Position numbers and translations under genes: made by a program. From assembly GCA_024336345.1 (NCBI GenBank), contig JANFOG010000008.1, positions 682,001 to 746,000 of the forward strand: DNA of 64,000 bases. Direction: 5' to 3'. This DNA is from Mariannaea sp. PMI_226. Taxonomy: Eukaryota > Ascomycota > Sordariomycetes > Hypocreales > Nectriaceae. A model generated the notes under the pieces. It searched no databases. It was not told the origin of the DNA and saw nothing but the letters and a program-made list of their open reading frames with translations. Positions 44,374 through 58,281 of the stretch are shown one piece after another (within the stretch, counting starts at the first letter, position 1; each line of letters begins with the position of its first letter).

Positions 44374-45441
44374 TTACTGGGCCTTGGCCAGACGAGCTTG
44401 CTTTCTCAGGGCTCTTCGGCGAATATCAACATGCATCTTCTTGTTCTGCCATCGGGTGATAGTACCGAAGTAGCCGACAGTGTTCTCAATGACCCAGAGC
44501 ATAATAGCGTGGCTGTACCAAGGAGTGTAGGTGTTAGGGGCAGTCTGAAATCCTCCCATACCGACCTTACCGAGGGCAGCTTTGACAAAGCCTCGGGCAG
44601 TGGGGACGAGGAGGCTAGGGCGACGGATCTTGCTCATGGCAGTGGTGACCATGTGGCTCAAGACCAGGTAGACATCAACATTGTCGTTGGAGAGTTCGGA
44701 GGCTAGGGCGGTGCTCCAGTGCTGGAGGAAAGCCTTGCTACCAGAGTAGGTGGCAAGCAAAGGAGTAGGTGTCCAGCCACCAAAGGAGCCCATGGTCAGG
44801 ATAAGTCCCGACTTGCGTTGCTTCAGAATGGGCGCGACAATCTTGGTAACCTTGAGCGTACCCAGGCAGTTGATAGTGACGATGTTCTGAAGTTCGCTGT
44901 CGGCGGTTTCAAGAAATGGAACAGGAATGCTGTGGCTCTGGCCAACGTTGTTGATCAAGATGCCAATGTCAAGGGGGGAGACCAGTTCCTTGAGTCGTTC
45001 GTAATCGGAGGCGTCATCCTGAGCAAAGTCCATTGCAAGAATCTTGACTTCGATGTTCTTTCCAGCGAACTTTGCCTTGATCTCCTTGGCCAAGGCGGCC
45101 AGCTTCGATTCGGTTCGGGAAACGAGGACGAGGTTGAAGCCCTTGGCTGCAAGTTGCAGTGCATACTCCTTGCCGAGGCCGTCGGATGCGCCGGTGACGA
45201 CTGCCCAAGTACCAGGCTTTCCATACTTTCGTAACTGTCAAGAATAGAATGTCAGCGGCCCCCACGTCCGTAATGGCCATTGATGATAACTCTAACTCAC
45301 GTTTGTGCCCGGAAGGATGAAGCTGAGGACGAGCTGCAGGTAGCTCCAAAGTTTGAATCCAAAGGTGAGAGCACCAATACCGGCAAGACCCCACAGGACA
45401 GGCTGCGGTAGGCCATGGGCAAAATCAGCAATGGCATCCAT
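44374..45441 (-). CDS. IFA38: Very-long-chain 3-oxoacyl-CoA reductase
   Basis: Two exons, 45441-45301 and 45234-44374, with a 66-bp intron, give 333 residues. The N-terminal 45 residues contain a membrane anchor ([20 protein letters not shown]). A short-chain dehydrogenase domain follows: TGASDGLG at 61-68, LINNVG near 141-146, and the catalytic Ser197, Tyr210 and Lys214 in MGSFGGW and YSGSK. This matches the yeast Ifa38/human HSD17B12 family, which reduces 3-oxoacyl-CoA with NADPH in the second step of very-long-chain fatty acid elongation at the ER, supplying sphingolipids. The C-terminus is basic ([15 protein letters not shown]), as usual for an ER-retained member. It lies head to head with ERG28 with about 510 bp between start codons, so a shared promoter is likely. 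Confidence 0.96.
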
Positions 45442-45950
45442 GGTTGCAGTTGATGAGCCCTGGTGATCAATTATTGAAGATGTCAGGTTCGGTAATCACG
45501 ACGCTGCTAGCTGATGAGGCGAACAGGTTTGTATGTACTCCGTATTAGGGCACTAACAAATCTGCCCCTCGGTAGCCCGTGCTGGCTCCCTACCTAGCGT
45601 TACCTAGGGAGTTGTGGTCACATCAATTTTTTTTGGAGACCGCGAAGAGGTCACCGCGCCCCTGACGCTTGTTGAGAAAATGCCAAGCTTTTCTCCGTTA
45701 GTGGGGTTCGGGTCCCCTTCTCTGGTAGCCAGCTCCCATACGAATACGCGCCCGCCTCAAAGTGGTCATGGTCATCGCGAAGCTGGTTGACACTATAATA
45801 TTACCTCTTTCTGCTCCTTTCCTAACACAACATAACCTGCTTCGGACAGTTAATTAAGTTCTCTACTTGAGCTATTTCCTGTCTATAGCTCCAATTGACT
45901 TCTTCGTTTGCCCTCTCAACGTCTTCATACCCTCACATCACCGCCGAACA
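45442..45950. promoter_or_regulatory. Divergent promoter shared by IFA38-like and ERG28 genes
   Basis: 509 bp separate two start codons pointing away from each other. Both genes serve ER lipid synthesis (very-long-chain fatty acids and ergosterol), so common control is plausible. The ERG28 side has a TATAAT-like word near 45795 and a pyrimidine-rich leader. I could not identify a sterol regulatory element with confidence. Confidence 0.55.
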
Positions 45951-46537
45951 ATGGATCTCATCAAATCAATCCTTCCGGACGCAAAGGGCATCCTACCCTA
46001 TTACATGCTTGTCGTAAGCCGTCCTGTCCCAACACAACAAATCCTACCCCTTTGGTTGGCTACATGATGCTCACTAATGCTCCAAAGCTCTCCATCACCT
46101 CCATTGGAAACTCCTTGCAATCCTATGCGACCCTCCACTTCTCCCGTCGAGTCTACAACGGTCGATTCATCCGAAACCCCCGACTTCCCCCAAAGTCAGA
46201 CAACTTCGAGCCCGAGGATTCGACTAAGAAGCTTATCCCAGCTCAGAACGACCCCAAGGCTACCGATCAGCTTACTCCCCTAGCCGGCCGCCTCTTTGGC
46301 ACTTGGACTCTCATTACCTGCATCGTCCGCTGCTACGCCGCTTACAACCTCCACATTGGACCCGTCTATACCATTGCGTACTGGACCTACATTGTAGCCC
46401 TGGGTCACTTTGCTAGTGAGCTCTTCGTTTTCAAGAGCATGACTTTCGGTCTACCCCAAATCTTCCCTTTCACTCTGGCGACTCTTTCTCTAATTTGGAT
46501 GCCCCTGGTTCGCGACCATTACGTCGAGTTCAACTAA
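45951..46537 (+). CDS. ERG28: Ergosterol biosynthesis scaffold protein Erg28
   Basis: Two exons, 45951-46013 and 46088-46537, with a 74-bp intron, give 170 residues. The protein shows the Erg28 pattern: an N-terminal segment (LPDAKGILPYYMLV), a loop with SYATLHFSRRVYNG, then TPLAGRLFGTWTLITCIVRC and a chain of helices through HFASELFVFKSMTFGLPQIF. Four hydrophobic segments fit an ER membrane protein. Erg28 tethers the C-4 demethylation enzymes Erg25, Erg26 and Erg27, and Erg6, into a complex in ergosterol synthesis. Length is normal, allowing a charged loop at about 47-75 that is longer than in yeast. It is divergent from the acyl-CoA reductase gene and converges on the galactose-1-phosphate uridylyltransferase gene. 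Confidence 0.95.
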
Positions 46538-46755
46538 ACGAGAGCAAATGTACGATTTATGAAAGTATCTGGAGTTTAAACTTTGGAACGTCTTTGGGAA
46601 TTGATAGTTTTAATATTGACTAGATATCCTCAGCTGACAATAAAGAGAGAAAGATCGTAGAAGAAAGTGGAGGAGATGATGAAAACGAAAACAAAAAAAA
46701 ATTGGCTTTATATTTGTCCCTTCATCTACGAAACTCTCAAAATGAATGAATTAAA

Positions 46756-49761
<3,006 letters not shown>

Positions 49762-51428
49762 ATGGGCGTTATCCGCAAGAAGACTATCGTTAGGGGCAGC
49801 GAGGGAGGAGTGAAATACGTTTGCGACGTCTGCTCGTCCGATATCACATCAACAGTTAGTTTCCTCATTATATCATGCGACCGTGTTGTATCTTCGGGTA
49901 AACTGCGGCTGGTTATTTGCTTCATTTTAGGGGAGTCGGCTAACATGTGGTTGTGATATGCGATCAGGTCCGAATTCGATGCGCCGACCCCGCCTGCAGC
50001 GATTTTGATCTCTGTGTCTCATGCTTTGCCCAGGGACAGACCCGTAATACGCATGACCCTGCGACACATCCATACCGCGTTATCGAGCAAAATTCGTTCC
50101 CCATATTCGATCGTGACTGGGGAGCAGATGAAGAGTTGCTGCTCCTTGAGGGCGCCGAAATATATGGACTTGGATCATGGGCAGATATTGCCGATCATAT
50201 CGGAGGCTTCCGTGAAAAAGATGAAGTCCGCGATCATTATCTTAATACCTACGTCAGATCAGAGGCTTTCCCCCTGCCAAAACGATGCAGTCCTCACGAC
50301 TGTGAGCTGGCAAATGAAATTCCCCGGGAGGAATTCCAGGCGCGCAAGAAGAGGCGAATAGATGAGAGGAGCGAAGCTGCCAAAAATGCGCCCGCACTCC
50401 CAGCTAAAACAAAGCCGACTGCGAGTGTCCCAAGTTGCCATGAAATCCAAGGTTACATGCCTGGCCGTCTCGAATTCGAAACAGAGTATGCGAACGAAGC
50501 TGAAGAAGCAGTGCAACTGATGCAATTCGACCCTGGTGATGGCTTGAATCCTCGGACAGGCGAGCTCGAGCCAGAGATGGACCTAAAATTGACTGTCATG
50601 GATATTTATAATTGCCGTTTGACACAGCGTGTGGAACGCAAAAAAATTATATTTGAGCACAATCTTCTGGATTACCGCGAAAACACTAAGATCGAAAAGA
50701 AACGGACGAAGGAGGAAAAAGAATTGCTGCAGAAGGCCAAGCCCTTTGCCCGCATCATGAATCGCAAGGATTTTGAGGACCTGAACCAGGGTATCCTAGA
50801 TGAACTGAATCTGCGTCAGGCCATTACACAACTGCAGGAGTGGCGCGCCAATAAAATTGGAGATCTCAAGAGTGGTGAGAAATTTGAGCAAGAGAAGGCA
50901 ACGCGGATCCAGAAGGCCATCCCAATGGGATCAATGGATCGCGACCGTCTAGCATCAGCTCAAAGATCAAAGCAGCCGCCTCCTCCAGACACTCCAAGTG
51001 GAGCTGCCCTGCTTGTTGCTCCAGAACTACCAATCCGACATATACCGGCAACGAACGGCGAGGTAAACGGCGATTCCAAGCCTCTCATCAATGGGCACGC
51101 TAATGGTGTAAACGGCGTAAATGGCCACGGGCCACCCAAACAGAAGTTTATCACCCCGCCAATTTCCGGGTTGCAGACTTTGTACTTGACTCAAGATAAT
51201 GCACCAGACTTGCATTTGCTCACTCCTGAGGAAGTGAAGCTTTGCGAGACGATCCGGCTGCAGCCCAAGCCTTATCTGATGATCAAGGAACAGATTCTAA
51301 AGGAGGCTCTGAAGACAAACGGTACGCTCAAAAAGAAGCAAGCGAAGGAGATCTGTAGGTTAGACTCGCAAAAGGGTGGAAGAATATTTGATTTCTTGAT
51401 CAATTCCGGATGGGTGGGCAAGGCGTAG
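49762..51428 (+). CDS. ADA2: Transcriptional adaptor Ada2 (SAGA complex)
   Basis: Two exons, 49762-49854 and 49968-51428, with a 113-bp intron (GTTAGT donor, GATCAG acceptor), give 517 residues. The ZZ zinc finger is built across the junction: Cys21, Cys24, Cys36, Cys41, Cys47 and Cys50, then the HDPATHPY histidines. A SANT domain follows ([20 protein letters not shown] to about residue 125), then a basic linker, the central helical ADA region (residues about 190-310), and a C-terminal SWIRM domain (about 425-517, [16 protein letters not shown] and ending [13 protein letters not shown]). Ada2 binds and stimulates the Gcn5 histone acetyltransferase in SAGA/ADA. Length is greater than yeast Ada2 because of a Pro/Asn-rich linker at 345-400, normal for filamentous fungi. 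Confidence 0.97.
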
Positions 51429-51870
51429 TAGGAGGTTGGGACGAAATGTTTACGAATACCCTGTTCGAATGGTGTTGGATGGAGTTGTCAGCTTTAGCAC
51501 TATTTTATGACCAGCAGTCGCTTTGAATTGTAGAATCAATATATGAAATACTAATGAAAATGATGCTGCTAGTCCGAGGAGTGACGTTCTGTCCCAAACA
51601 AAAAGAAGCTCTGGGAGAAGTAAGCTTATTAGGCTGCTTTGCCGCGAGCATAATGTTGGACCCCACCAACTGCCAGAAACCACCCGTACCTGGGCGGTGA
51701 CATTCTGCCCTCCAATGTATTTGATCTTCAACTGTAACCGTACCTTTGACACCCCCCCTTTCATCAATCACCGTGACAGAGAGCGAGGGTTGTTTCTCCC
51801 AGTTTAGGTTCACTTCTCTATGCAGCCGCTGGCTCATTTTCGTAACACAGCATTCAGGCAAATTAGCACC
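51429..51870. other. Spacer between ADA2 and the rhodanese gene
   Basis: About 440 bp with the ADA2 3' flank and the rhodanese promoter and leader. No supported gene. Confidence 0.55.
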
Positions 51871-52448
51871 ATGGCTACAATTGCCTCACTTCGTCGGATA
51901 TCAGCCAAGAGCTTGTCTGAGAGGATGCTCGAGGAAAAGGATGCCAAGGATCCAACTTTTGCCGTTATCGACGTTCGCGACAGTGGTAAGCTCATGTTGC
52001 TTTCAGTGTTTTGTATTTTCTATCATTTGTGTGGCTTTTTACAATCATCTTTGACTTCTTTCTACTACCTTTCCACCAGCTCCCTTCATGTTTGTCGCAG
52101 TCAAGCTAATGTTGTCCAACAGACTATATTGGCGGCCACATCAAGGGTGGCACAAATATCCCGACGCACACCCTGGATGCCATGATGCCTACCCTGGTTC
52201 GGAAGCTCAAGGACAAGAAGACAGTAGTGTTCCACTGCCTGCTGAGCCAACAGCGAGGACCTGGCGCAGCGCTCCAGTACCTGCGGGAGAGGGACGGGTT
52301 GTTGAAGGCCATGGGCGAGGATCCCAAGGGCGAGCACGGGCAGGAAGTTGTGGTGTTGGATAAGGGTTTTCTAGGGTGGCAGGAGGTGTATGGATCAGAT
52401 GAAAGACTGACCGAAGGATATGTGAAAGATTTGTGGGACAATTACTAG
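51871..52448 (+). CDS. Rhodanese/Cdc25-like phosphatase (Ibp1/Ych1 type)
   Basis: Two exons, 51871-51985 and 52123-52448, with a 137-bp intron, give 146 residues. The rhodanese fold opens with ISAKSLSERMLEEK and FAVIDVRDSDYIGGHIKGG, built across the junction. The active-site loop is HCLLSQQRGP with the nucleophilic Cys77 and Arg83, the Cdc25-like C-x5-R form of small fungal proteins such as fission yeast Ibp1 and budding yeast Ych1. These show phosphatase or arsenate-reductase-like activity. The substrate here is not known. The C-terminus (VLDKGFLGWQEVYGSD) gives the last rhodanese helix. No signal peptide is visible, so it is likely cytosolic or nuclear. A longer start upstream cannot be excluded but would add a pyrimidine-rich leader. 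Confidence 0.9.
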
Positions 52449-54335
52449 AGATTTGTCAGTGAAGATGAATGAATGGACTTTCCAGTGCATCAGATTTGCC
52501 CAGAAATGTACATCCACGCTGGATTTGGAACCTTGCTGAGTAAAATTCCGAATAAACAGAGCAAAGTAACTGGTCTGTCTTTCTCCAGCGCAGCTTTCTG
52601 CTTGTGTTGAAGAGAGTTTGACCCTGTTTGAGCATTGAATTGTACTTACCGCCAATACTTTACTTAGCTAGGATTAAGCCAGCCATTGACAATACCAGCA
52701 TATCTGGCAAAAAACTGAATACATATGAACATTATCATGATCGCCGTCTTATTTACGGTTTTCCTCTCAGTTGCCACTGTCGTTTCTGATAAATTCTCTA
52801 TTCTGACAAGAATCCACTGAGATTCCCTCCGCCAGTCCACCGACGCGAAAGCTTCTCTCATATTTACACCATAACCCCAGCGATATCCACGGTTAGCTAC
52901 ATCGCAGGGGTCAGTCTAGACATGTGAAGCTAACAATACTGTAAATAAAGTTATAATTGTGTACTATTGTCTCTCGTCATTGTTGACATAAGTTCTGAGA
53001 TGGGATGCTTCCGTCAAACAAATAATTCACTGACCTGGGTAGGTTTTATACCATAGGCAACATGGAAGCTGTAGAAACCGTTTCTCAGTGGAGGATTAGG
53101 CTCTGGCATGTTCTTATTGGGCAAATCACTCAACATGAATCCAATGTGGTAGTTGTTTGATAGTAAGCAAAGCAATCGTTGAAGTTACAGCAAATAATAA
53201 AGCAGCCTACTTAGCAAATATCCAAAGGGCATTGATTTACGGATTAGTACCGAACCATGCTTGTTAAATTCAACGCGAAATTCCAACTTTCCACTTAATT
53301 AATAATAATTTAATCTTTTCTTTTTCCTGACTTGATTATTAATCTTATTCATGCCCAACTTTTAGTAGTGAAATCAGCATCCTGATTAAGAGATATTCTT
53401 GTTACCTGGCGGCGGTTGTGTAAGCAGTGGTGTCACGGGGCGCCTGACACTACGAGATACAGTGATAGTATTGATAGAGAACATTAGAGTATTCGTATAG
53501 CTAATTTACTAGTTATTATTCCCAAGCGTTCCCCAAGCCTCCTTCCCGTTGAACGGGCAACGGGCTTTTCCTCTAGGGTAGGCTCCGCCCGGCACATGTG
53601 TGTTCAACAGGTTGATTCGACTACCCTACACATTCAACTGTACATGCGTGGGGGTGGCCAGTTTTTTTTTTTTTACGTGGGTTACAGTGATTGCCCCTTG
53701 TTAATTGCTTCTGGGAATGACGCAACAGCGTCGCAAACAGTGGAAGTGACCGATGCCGGGCGACATGCTGGAAGGTCGTCCAGTGCCGAAGCGACCTGTG
53801 AACTGTCCAGGGGGGATGGCCACTAAAACTGCCGATTGGCAGCCACTGGCCAATTGCGGTTTGCGCACTGGATGCCATTGCCAACTTGCTGCTTTGCATT
53901 GGACGATTGCTCTCTGGAAGAGAATCCACAAGGGCGCGGCTAGTGCCTCATTACGTACTATGTAGTCAAGTAATCCTCCGGCTTTGTTTGGTGACCTAGG
54001 TCAGCATCTTTATCTAGGGCTAGTCAAAGGTGACTGACCGTTGGCGCCGGTAGGGAGCGCTGGTTACTGGTTCCTTTTATCTTGAGCCAGCAGTGGCGTC
54101 TTTTCCTCCCGCGTTTCTTCTTCCCCCCCGACATAGGTACTTAAAGTTAGCTCTCTTGCTGATCGGCCGCTCGTTAGTCGCTTCTTTGTCAACTTACATT
54201 CTCTGCTGAATTGTGTCTTCTTGATATTCGTACACTCTCTCTGTTGTCCGTCATCTGGTCTTCGTGCGTTCGACCTGTCTGCAGAACCCCACCAACTCGC
54301 ACACAGAACAACCCCGCCATTTCGCATTCGCAGAC
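52449..54335. other. Gene-poor AT-rich region with a possible solo LTR
   Basis: About 1.9 kb. The segment at 52900-53400 is strongly AT-rich and repeat-like. A possible solo long terminal repeat is listed at 53431-53596. After 54060 the sequence becomes the promoter and leader of the HD-domain gene. Open frames at 53596-54579 on both strands are unrecognised. Confidence 0.5.
53431..53596. mobile_element. Possible solo LTR of a retrotransposon
   Basis: A 166-bp segment starts with TGTCACGGGG and ends with GGCACA, the TG...CA borders expected of a long terminal repeat, and contains internal short inverted repeats (GTGTCA/TGACAC; CCCGTTG/CAACGGG). It lies beside AT-rich DNA. I see no target-site duplication (preceding AGTGG, following TGTGT), no second copy and no coding part, so the call is weak. 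Confidence 0.28.
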
Positions 54336-55222
54336 ATGGGTTCGCAGCCAGACCAGGCCCAGAATGGGGAAGTAGACATTGCCAGTATGTTGCTGATAGC
54401 CTAACGTCTATCTGCCACTGCGTGTGAGTGCTCACAAATATCATAGATTTGGGCTTTACGCCCGTGGCCAAGGTCTCCGGAGACTGGACCGTCGAAAAGG
54501 TTCTCAAGCAGATTCCTGGGGCACCTGCTGAGGCCTCGTCTAGCCCTGTGCCCTTCTTCCATATGCTCGAGCTGCTCAAGACGACGAAACGCGAAGGTTG
54601 GCGACGATTTGGGATTACTAGGTGAGTTGACTACCTATCTACCTCTACGTATCGCATAATGCCTTCCTTGGCAAGGCTCTACACTTATGCAAGGAGGAGA
54701 ACTGACAAAGGCCTTAACAGAGGAGAATCCATTTCCGATCACATGTACCGCATGTCTATGATCTCCATGTTCGCCCCTCCAGCTCTGGCTCCCAGACTCG
54801 ACCTTCCCAAATGCATGAAGATGTGTCTCATTCACGACATGGCCGAACTTCTCGTCGGTGACATTACCCCAGTTGACAACGTCCCCAAACCCGAGAAGAG
54901 CCGCCGCGAAGCCGAGACGATGGACTTCCTGACCAAGAACCTGCTGCGCAATGTTGCAGGAGGCACGACGGGCGAGGAGATCCGGGCCATCTGGCAGGAG
55001 TATGAGGACTCAAAGACACTGGATAGTCACTTTGTGCATGATGTGGACAAGATTGAGTTGCTGCTGCAGATGATTGAATACGAGAGACGGGGCCAAGGCC
55101 AAGTTGACTTGGGGGAGTTTGTCTACGTGTCAACGAGAATCGCATTGCCGGAGATGAAGGCCTGGGCAGACGAGGTGCTCAAAGAGCGGGAGGAATTCTG
55201 GGCTGCGAAGAAGGGTATCTGA
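54336..55222 (+). CDS. HD-domain 5'-deoxynucleotidase-type protein (HDDC2/YfbR family)
   Basis: Three exons, 54336-54384, 54447-54621 and 54721-55222, with introns of 62 and 99 bp, give 241 residues. The HD domain carries its metal ligands His82 (in ISDHMYR, formed at the exon 2/3 junction), His113-Asp114 (CLIHDMAELLVGD) and Asp184 (VHDVDKIELLLQ). The preceding helix FHMLELLKTTKREGW is also typical. Family members are divalent-metal 5'-nucleotidases acting on deoxyribonucleoside monophosphates; a role in nucleotide pool control in the cytosol is likely. The length (about 200-240) suits eukaryotic HDDC2. The N-terminal 30 residues are variable. The C-terminus is charged and short. Confidence 0.94.
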
Positions 55223-56868
55223 TGGAAACAAGGGCGTAATTGATGGGACCGTGTGACCAAGGAGCACGGCTACTTCCTGCGGGGATGGTTTGTTTTTAGT
55301 GATTGCTGGCCAGTCCTTCTGGGCTGAGCTGGTATTATTGTTGGGTTCATTTCAACGGCGACATGCATGGCGTCTGTAGACTCGGGTGAGAGCAATCATG
55401 GCTTGTCAAAGTCTGTTCGTGGGATACGAGACGAGATGATGATCAATGCGAGCAAGGAAAGAATAGTCATCATAAAATACGAAAACAGTATGGCGAATCT
55501 ATCAGATGGGGCTAATCGTTGATGACATTGTTATTGGGAAGAGGGATCAATCGGGTAGAAAACCCGGTGAACGTGGTTGATTGCAACTAACTGACTTATA
55601 GCCCTGCGCACTACCCATTGCTAATCTAGAGGAGTTCATGCCATTATTATTCTCTGGTTGCTGTGGGGTTTAAGATTGTGGTTGTTTCGCTGAGATGAAA
55701 TCCGCTAGTTGCCCATTGCCCGGAGCAACCAGCCCTAGGCGCTGTTTGGCTGCCACACCCATGATTGTAAACACCAGCCAAAAAATCCAATTCCACTGTG
55801 CAAGAAACGGCAAGTTTCCATTGGAAAAAAAAAAAGAGAATCAACTAGGAGACGCTTCAAAAACACTCACTTGAACCCTGACGATCAAGTGGGTCACTAA
55901 ATCAATTTTGAGACTCTTTTCTGCCCCAACCAAAATTTGATCTTTGAAGCTCCTCCAGCGGTGAGGCTTTGAATGAGCCCATTGAAAAAAAGCCCCCTAA
56001 AAACAACACCCCCAGTTTTGCATTAGCTTCATCTCACTGAGAGTTGGACGGCCCGCCAGTTCGTTAGTTCCCTTATTTTCCCTTTCTCACAATACATCGA
56101 TACGGCCTAGCCCTTGCAGAGAGAGACGGTTTTTCCGATTGCTTTGCAATAATTGCACAATTGCTAGGAAAGGGGCTTTTCACCAAATATTTGGCAATTG
56201 GCAAACCGTGGAAACGCCAAACAGTTTTCCAGCTGGGCAAACTTGGTCCGCCGCCCCCTTTGTACTGGCGCCGACGTCACCGTTCCAGAAAAAAAAAAGG
56301 CATAGGCTCGGAAACTGCACCAAGCTTCCTGTACGAAATACAAAACCGATCGCCCCTCTCCGCCTCAGGTTCAAAGTGGAAGCGTCACACAGCCAGGCAA
56401 CACCTCAGCTCTGCACCAACCAACGCCGTCGTTGCCCGCCACAGTCACAAGCACCGCCGCTGACGGGAACGCTCGCTGCACATCACATCACGCCTTTGCA
56501 CGTTTCTGCTCACGCGCCACACAGCTTTTGCACTTTGCGAACCATCACCCACCATCGCCGCCTCACTTATTTCCCCCAGGAGTATCGCTGTTACAGTTAT
56601 TGCAGTTATTGGATCACGAGACAACACTTTCCACACGGCTCGTTTGACTTACACCAACCTTTCCCGACTCAACCGATCTCGATTTCGATTAGACGACAAG
56701 GAAAAAATACCCCATACGTGCCTCAACTTGGCCGGCTAGAACCGAATAACCCTGACATGTGTCTCGGCTGCTGTTGAGTGCCTCTGACTGCATTCTTTTG
56801 CTCAAACGACCCTCCGATCGGCCCCAGCCGCTTCTTTCGCATTCCTGTTCTGCCGTCCGTCCGGCATC
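55223..56868. other. Long intergenic/leader region of the 470-residue protein gene
   Basis: About 1.65 kb. The left half is the 3' flank of the HD-domain gene plus unrecognised DNA. From about 56100 to 56868 it is C-rich and pyrimidine-rich, and contains a 212-codon open frame (56139-56777) rich in Pro, His and Thr that looks compositional; it is not called as a gene. A long transcript leader is likely. Confidence 0.5.
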
Positions 56869-58281
56869 ATGACGGTTCCCTCACATTTCCACATGCCCGG
56901 CGCCTTTCACGCTGAGGGCGTGCACCCGGGTCTGTTTCGCCCACCCATTTCGCCCAGTTCCAGCACCAGCTATGGCTATGCTTCTACCAACGCACCACGC
57001 ACCACCAATCCCGGTGATTCACTTCGGCGCAAGCGGCATCGCGATGAGATTTCGCGGTCGCAAGAGATGCCTACCGTCGACGACGACGGCTTTTTCGAGC
57101 CTCCAGTAACGCAGTACAGATCTGGCATGGAACATCGTCATTACCAACTCGCTGGTCAACTTGACACCCCGAATGGCGGACCGGTAGATGGCAGTTTGAT
57201 GGGTGAGAGCATGTACTCAGATTCTGACTATCGCAGAGCTTTGGGATCGAAACGAACCTGCGAGGAGCTGGATCGAAACATAGGGGGACCCACGCCGCTT
57301 TTTAACCTCCCGCCAGAACCAAAACCTTACCAGGGCTGGGGCAGCTTCGCATTTTCGACTATTGGTGGTGTCGTCGGCAAGGTCTGGGAGTTTTGCAAGG
57401 CCGGTGCTTTTCGAGGATTCCAAGCTGGCGGAGGTAGGGCCTTTCGAGTCGCTGATGGACGAATCCAGGAGATTCACTCACTCAGCGAGAAGATGGAAGA
57501 GGATCACCATGTACCTGGCCGATACCCTCATATGAACCACCAGGAGCAATATTACCCACCTGAAGTTTACCAGACGCAACCAGAGGAGCGCATGGATAGC
57601 GGTGCATCTACACCAACCGGCCCCGCGACGAAGCGCAGACACACAGATCAGCGAGATGAGCTGGGACGCAACTGGGTCATGGTCGACGACTCTCAATCAC
57701 CTATGAACGCAAAGCCACCCCAGCGCCGCCCACAAAGACCTGTTCCACGATCACGAAACGCCGGGCCTTCGATGGCTACTGGTCGACGCATCAGCACACC
57801 GGCTTCTCGTCCCAGCTCTCGTCTCTCGTCGACTCCTACGCCCAGTAACCGCCGACAGGCAAGCCGCCCATCTAGTCGCGTCTCCCACGCACCCTCGCCC
57901 CCCTTGCTTTCCCCTCGCTTTTCTTCGACTGCTTCAACTGCCTCGTTTGCTGCACCTCGCACCCCTTCCCCAACCAAGATTCCTCAACCGAGCAGTACCC
58001 GCCGTCGACACACCTTGGCGCCTTCGCCATCCCCGAGCGTCCTAGGTCATCGGCGATCTAACAGCAACGCATCCACAGCGTCTGGTCGCGCTCCTGCCGA
58101 GCAAAGCCCCCGTCTCGATGCTGAAGCCAAGCACCTCGCCGCCCGTCGCAAGATGGAGGAGCGGGACACGGATGTGCGCATTTCAGCCTTCAACAAACAG
58201 CTTCAAGACATGATACGGCAAGGCAGGGAAGCGCTGGGCACGACCATAGAGGTTGAAGGGAACTGGGAAGATGATGATTAA
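56869..58281 (+). CDS. Basic, Ser/Pro/Arg-rich nuclear-type protein, unrecognised
   Basis: An intronless 470-residue protein that I cannot assign to a named family. It has a basic cluster RRKRHR at residues 53-58 (possible nuclear signal). A compact, conserved-looking core at about 156-192 (GWGSFAFSTIGGVVGKVWEF and GGGRAF) is rich in glycine and aromatics. A long disordered region at about 260-400 is dominated by Ser, Pro, Arg and Thr with SP/TP phosphorylation-type sites. The C-terminal segment is predicted as a short coiled coil (RRKMEERDTDVRISAFNKQL) and the protein ends in an acidic tail. The long pyrimidine-rich leader is typical of a well-expressed fungal gene. A chromatin or cell-cycle role would fit the composition, but nothing proves it. 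Confidence 0.85.
   Translation: MTVPSHFHMPGAFHAEGVHPGLFRPPISPSSSTSYGYASTNAPRTTNPGDSLRRKRHRDEISRSQEMPTVDDDGFFEPPVTQYRSGMEHRHYQLAGQLDTPNGGPVDGSLMGESMYSDSDYRRALGSKRTCEELDRNIGGPTPLFNLPPEPKPYQGWGSFAFSTIGGVVGKVWEFCKAGAFRGFQAGGGRAFRVADGRIQEIHSLSEKMEEDHHVPGRYPHMNHQEQYYPPEVYQTQPEERMDSGASTPTGPATKRRHTDQRDELGRNWVMVDDSQSPMNAKPPQRRPQRPVPRSRNAGPSMATGRRISTPASRPSSRLSSTPTPSNRRQASRPSSRVSHAPSPPLLSPRFSSTASTASFAAPRTPSPTKIPQPSSTRRRHTLAPSPSPSVLGHRRSNSNASTASGRAPAEQSPRLDAEAKHLAARRKMEERDTDVRISAFNKQLQDMIRQGREALGTTIEVEGNWEDDD

Noticed and set aside
44365..45234. Plus-strand frames opposite the acyl-CoA reductase
   Set aside because: Antisense of a gene with complete SDR motifs.
45695..45725. Stem-loop resembling a tRNA T-arm (GGGGTTCGGGTCCCC)
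   Set aside because: No matching acceptor, D or anticodon arms at proper distances on either strand.
53596..54579. Several 70-170 codon frames on both strands
   Set aside because: They overlap one another, cross the leader and first intron of the HD-domain gene and lack any family resemblance.
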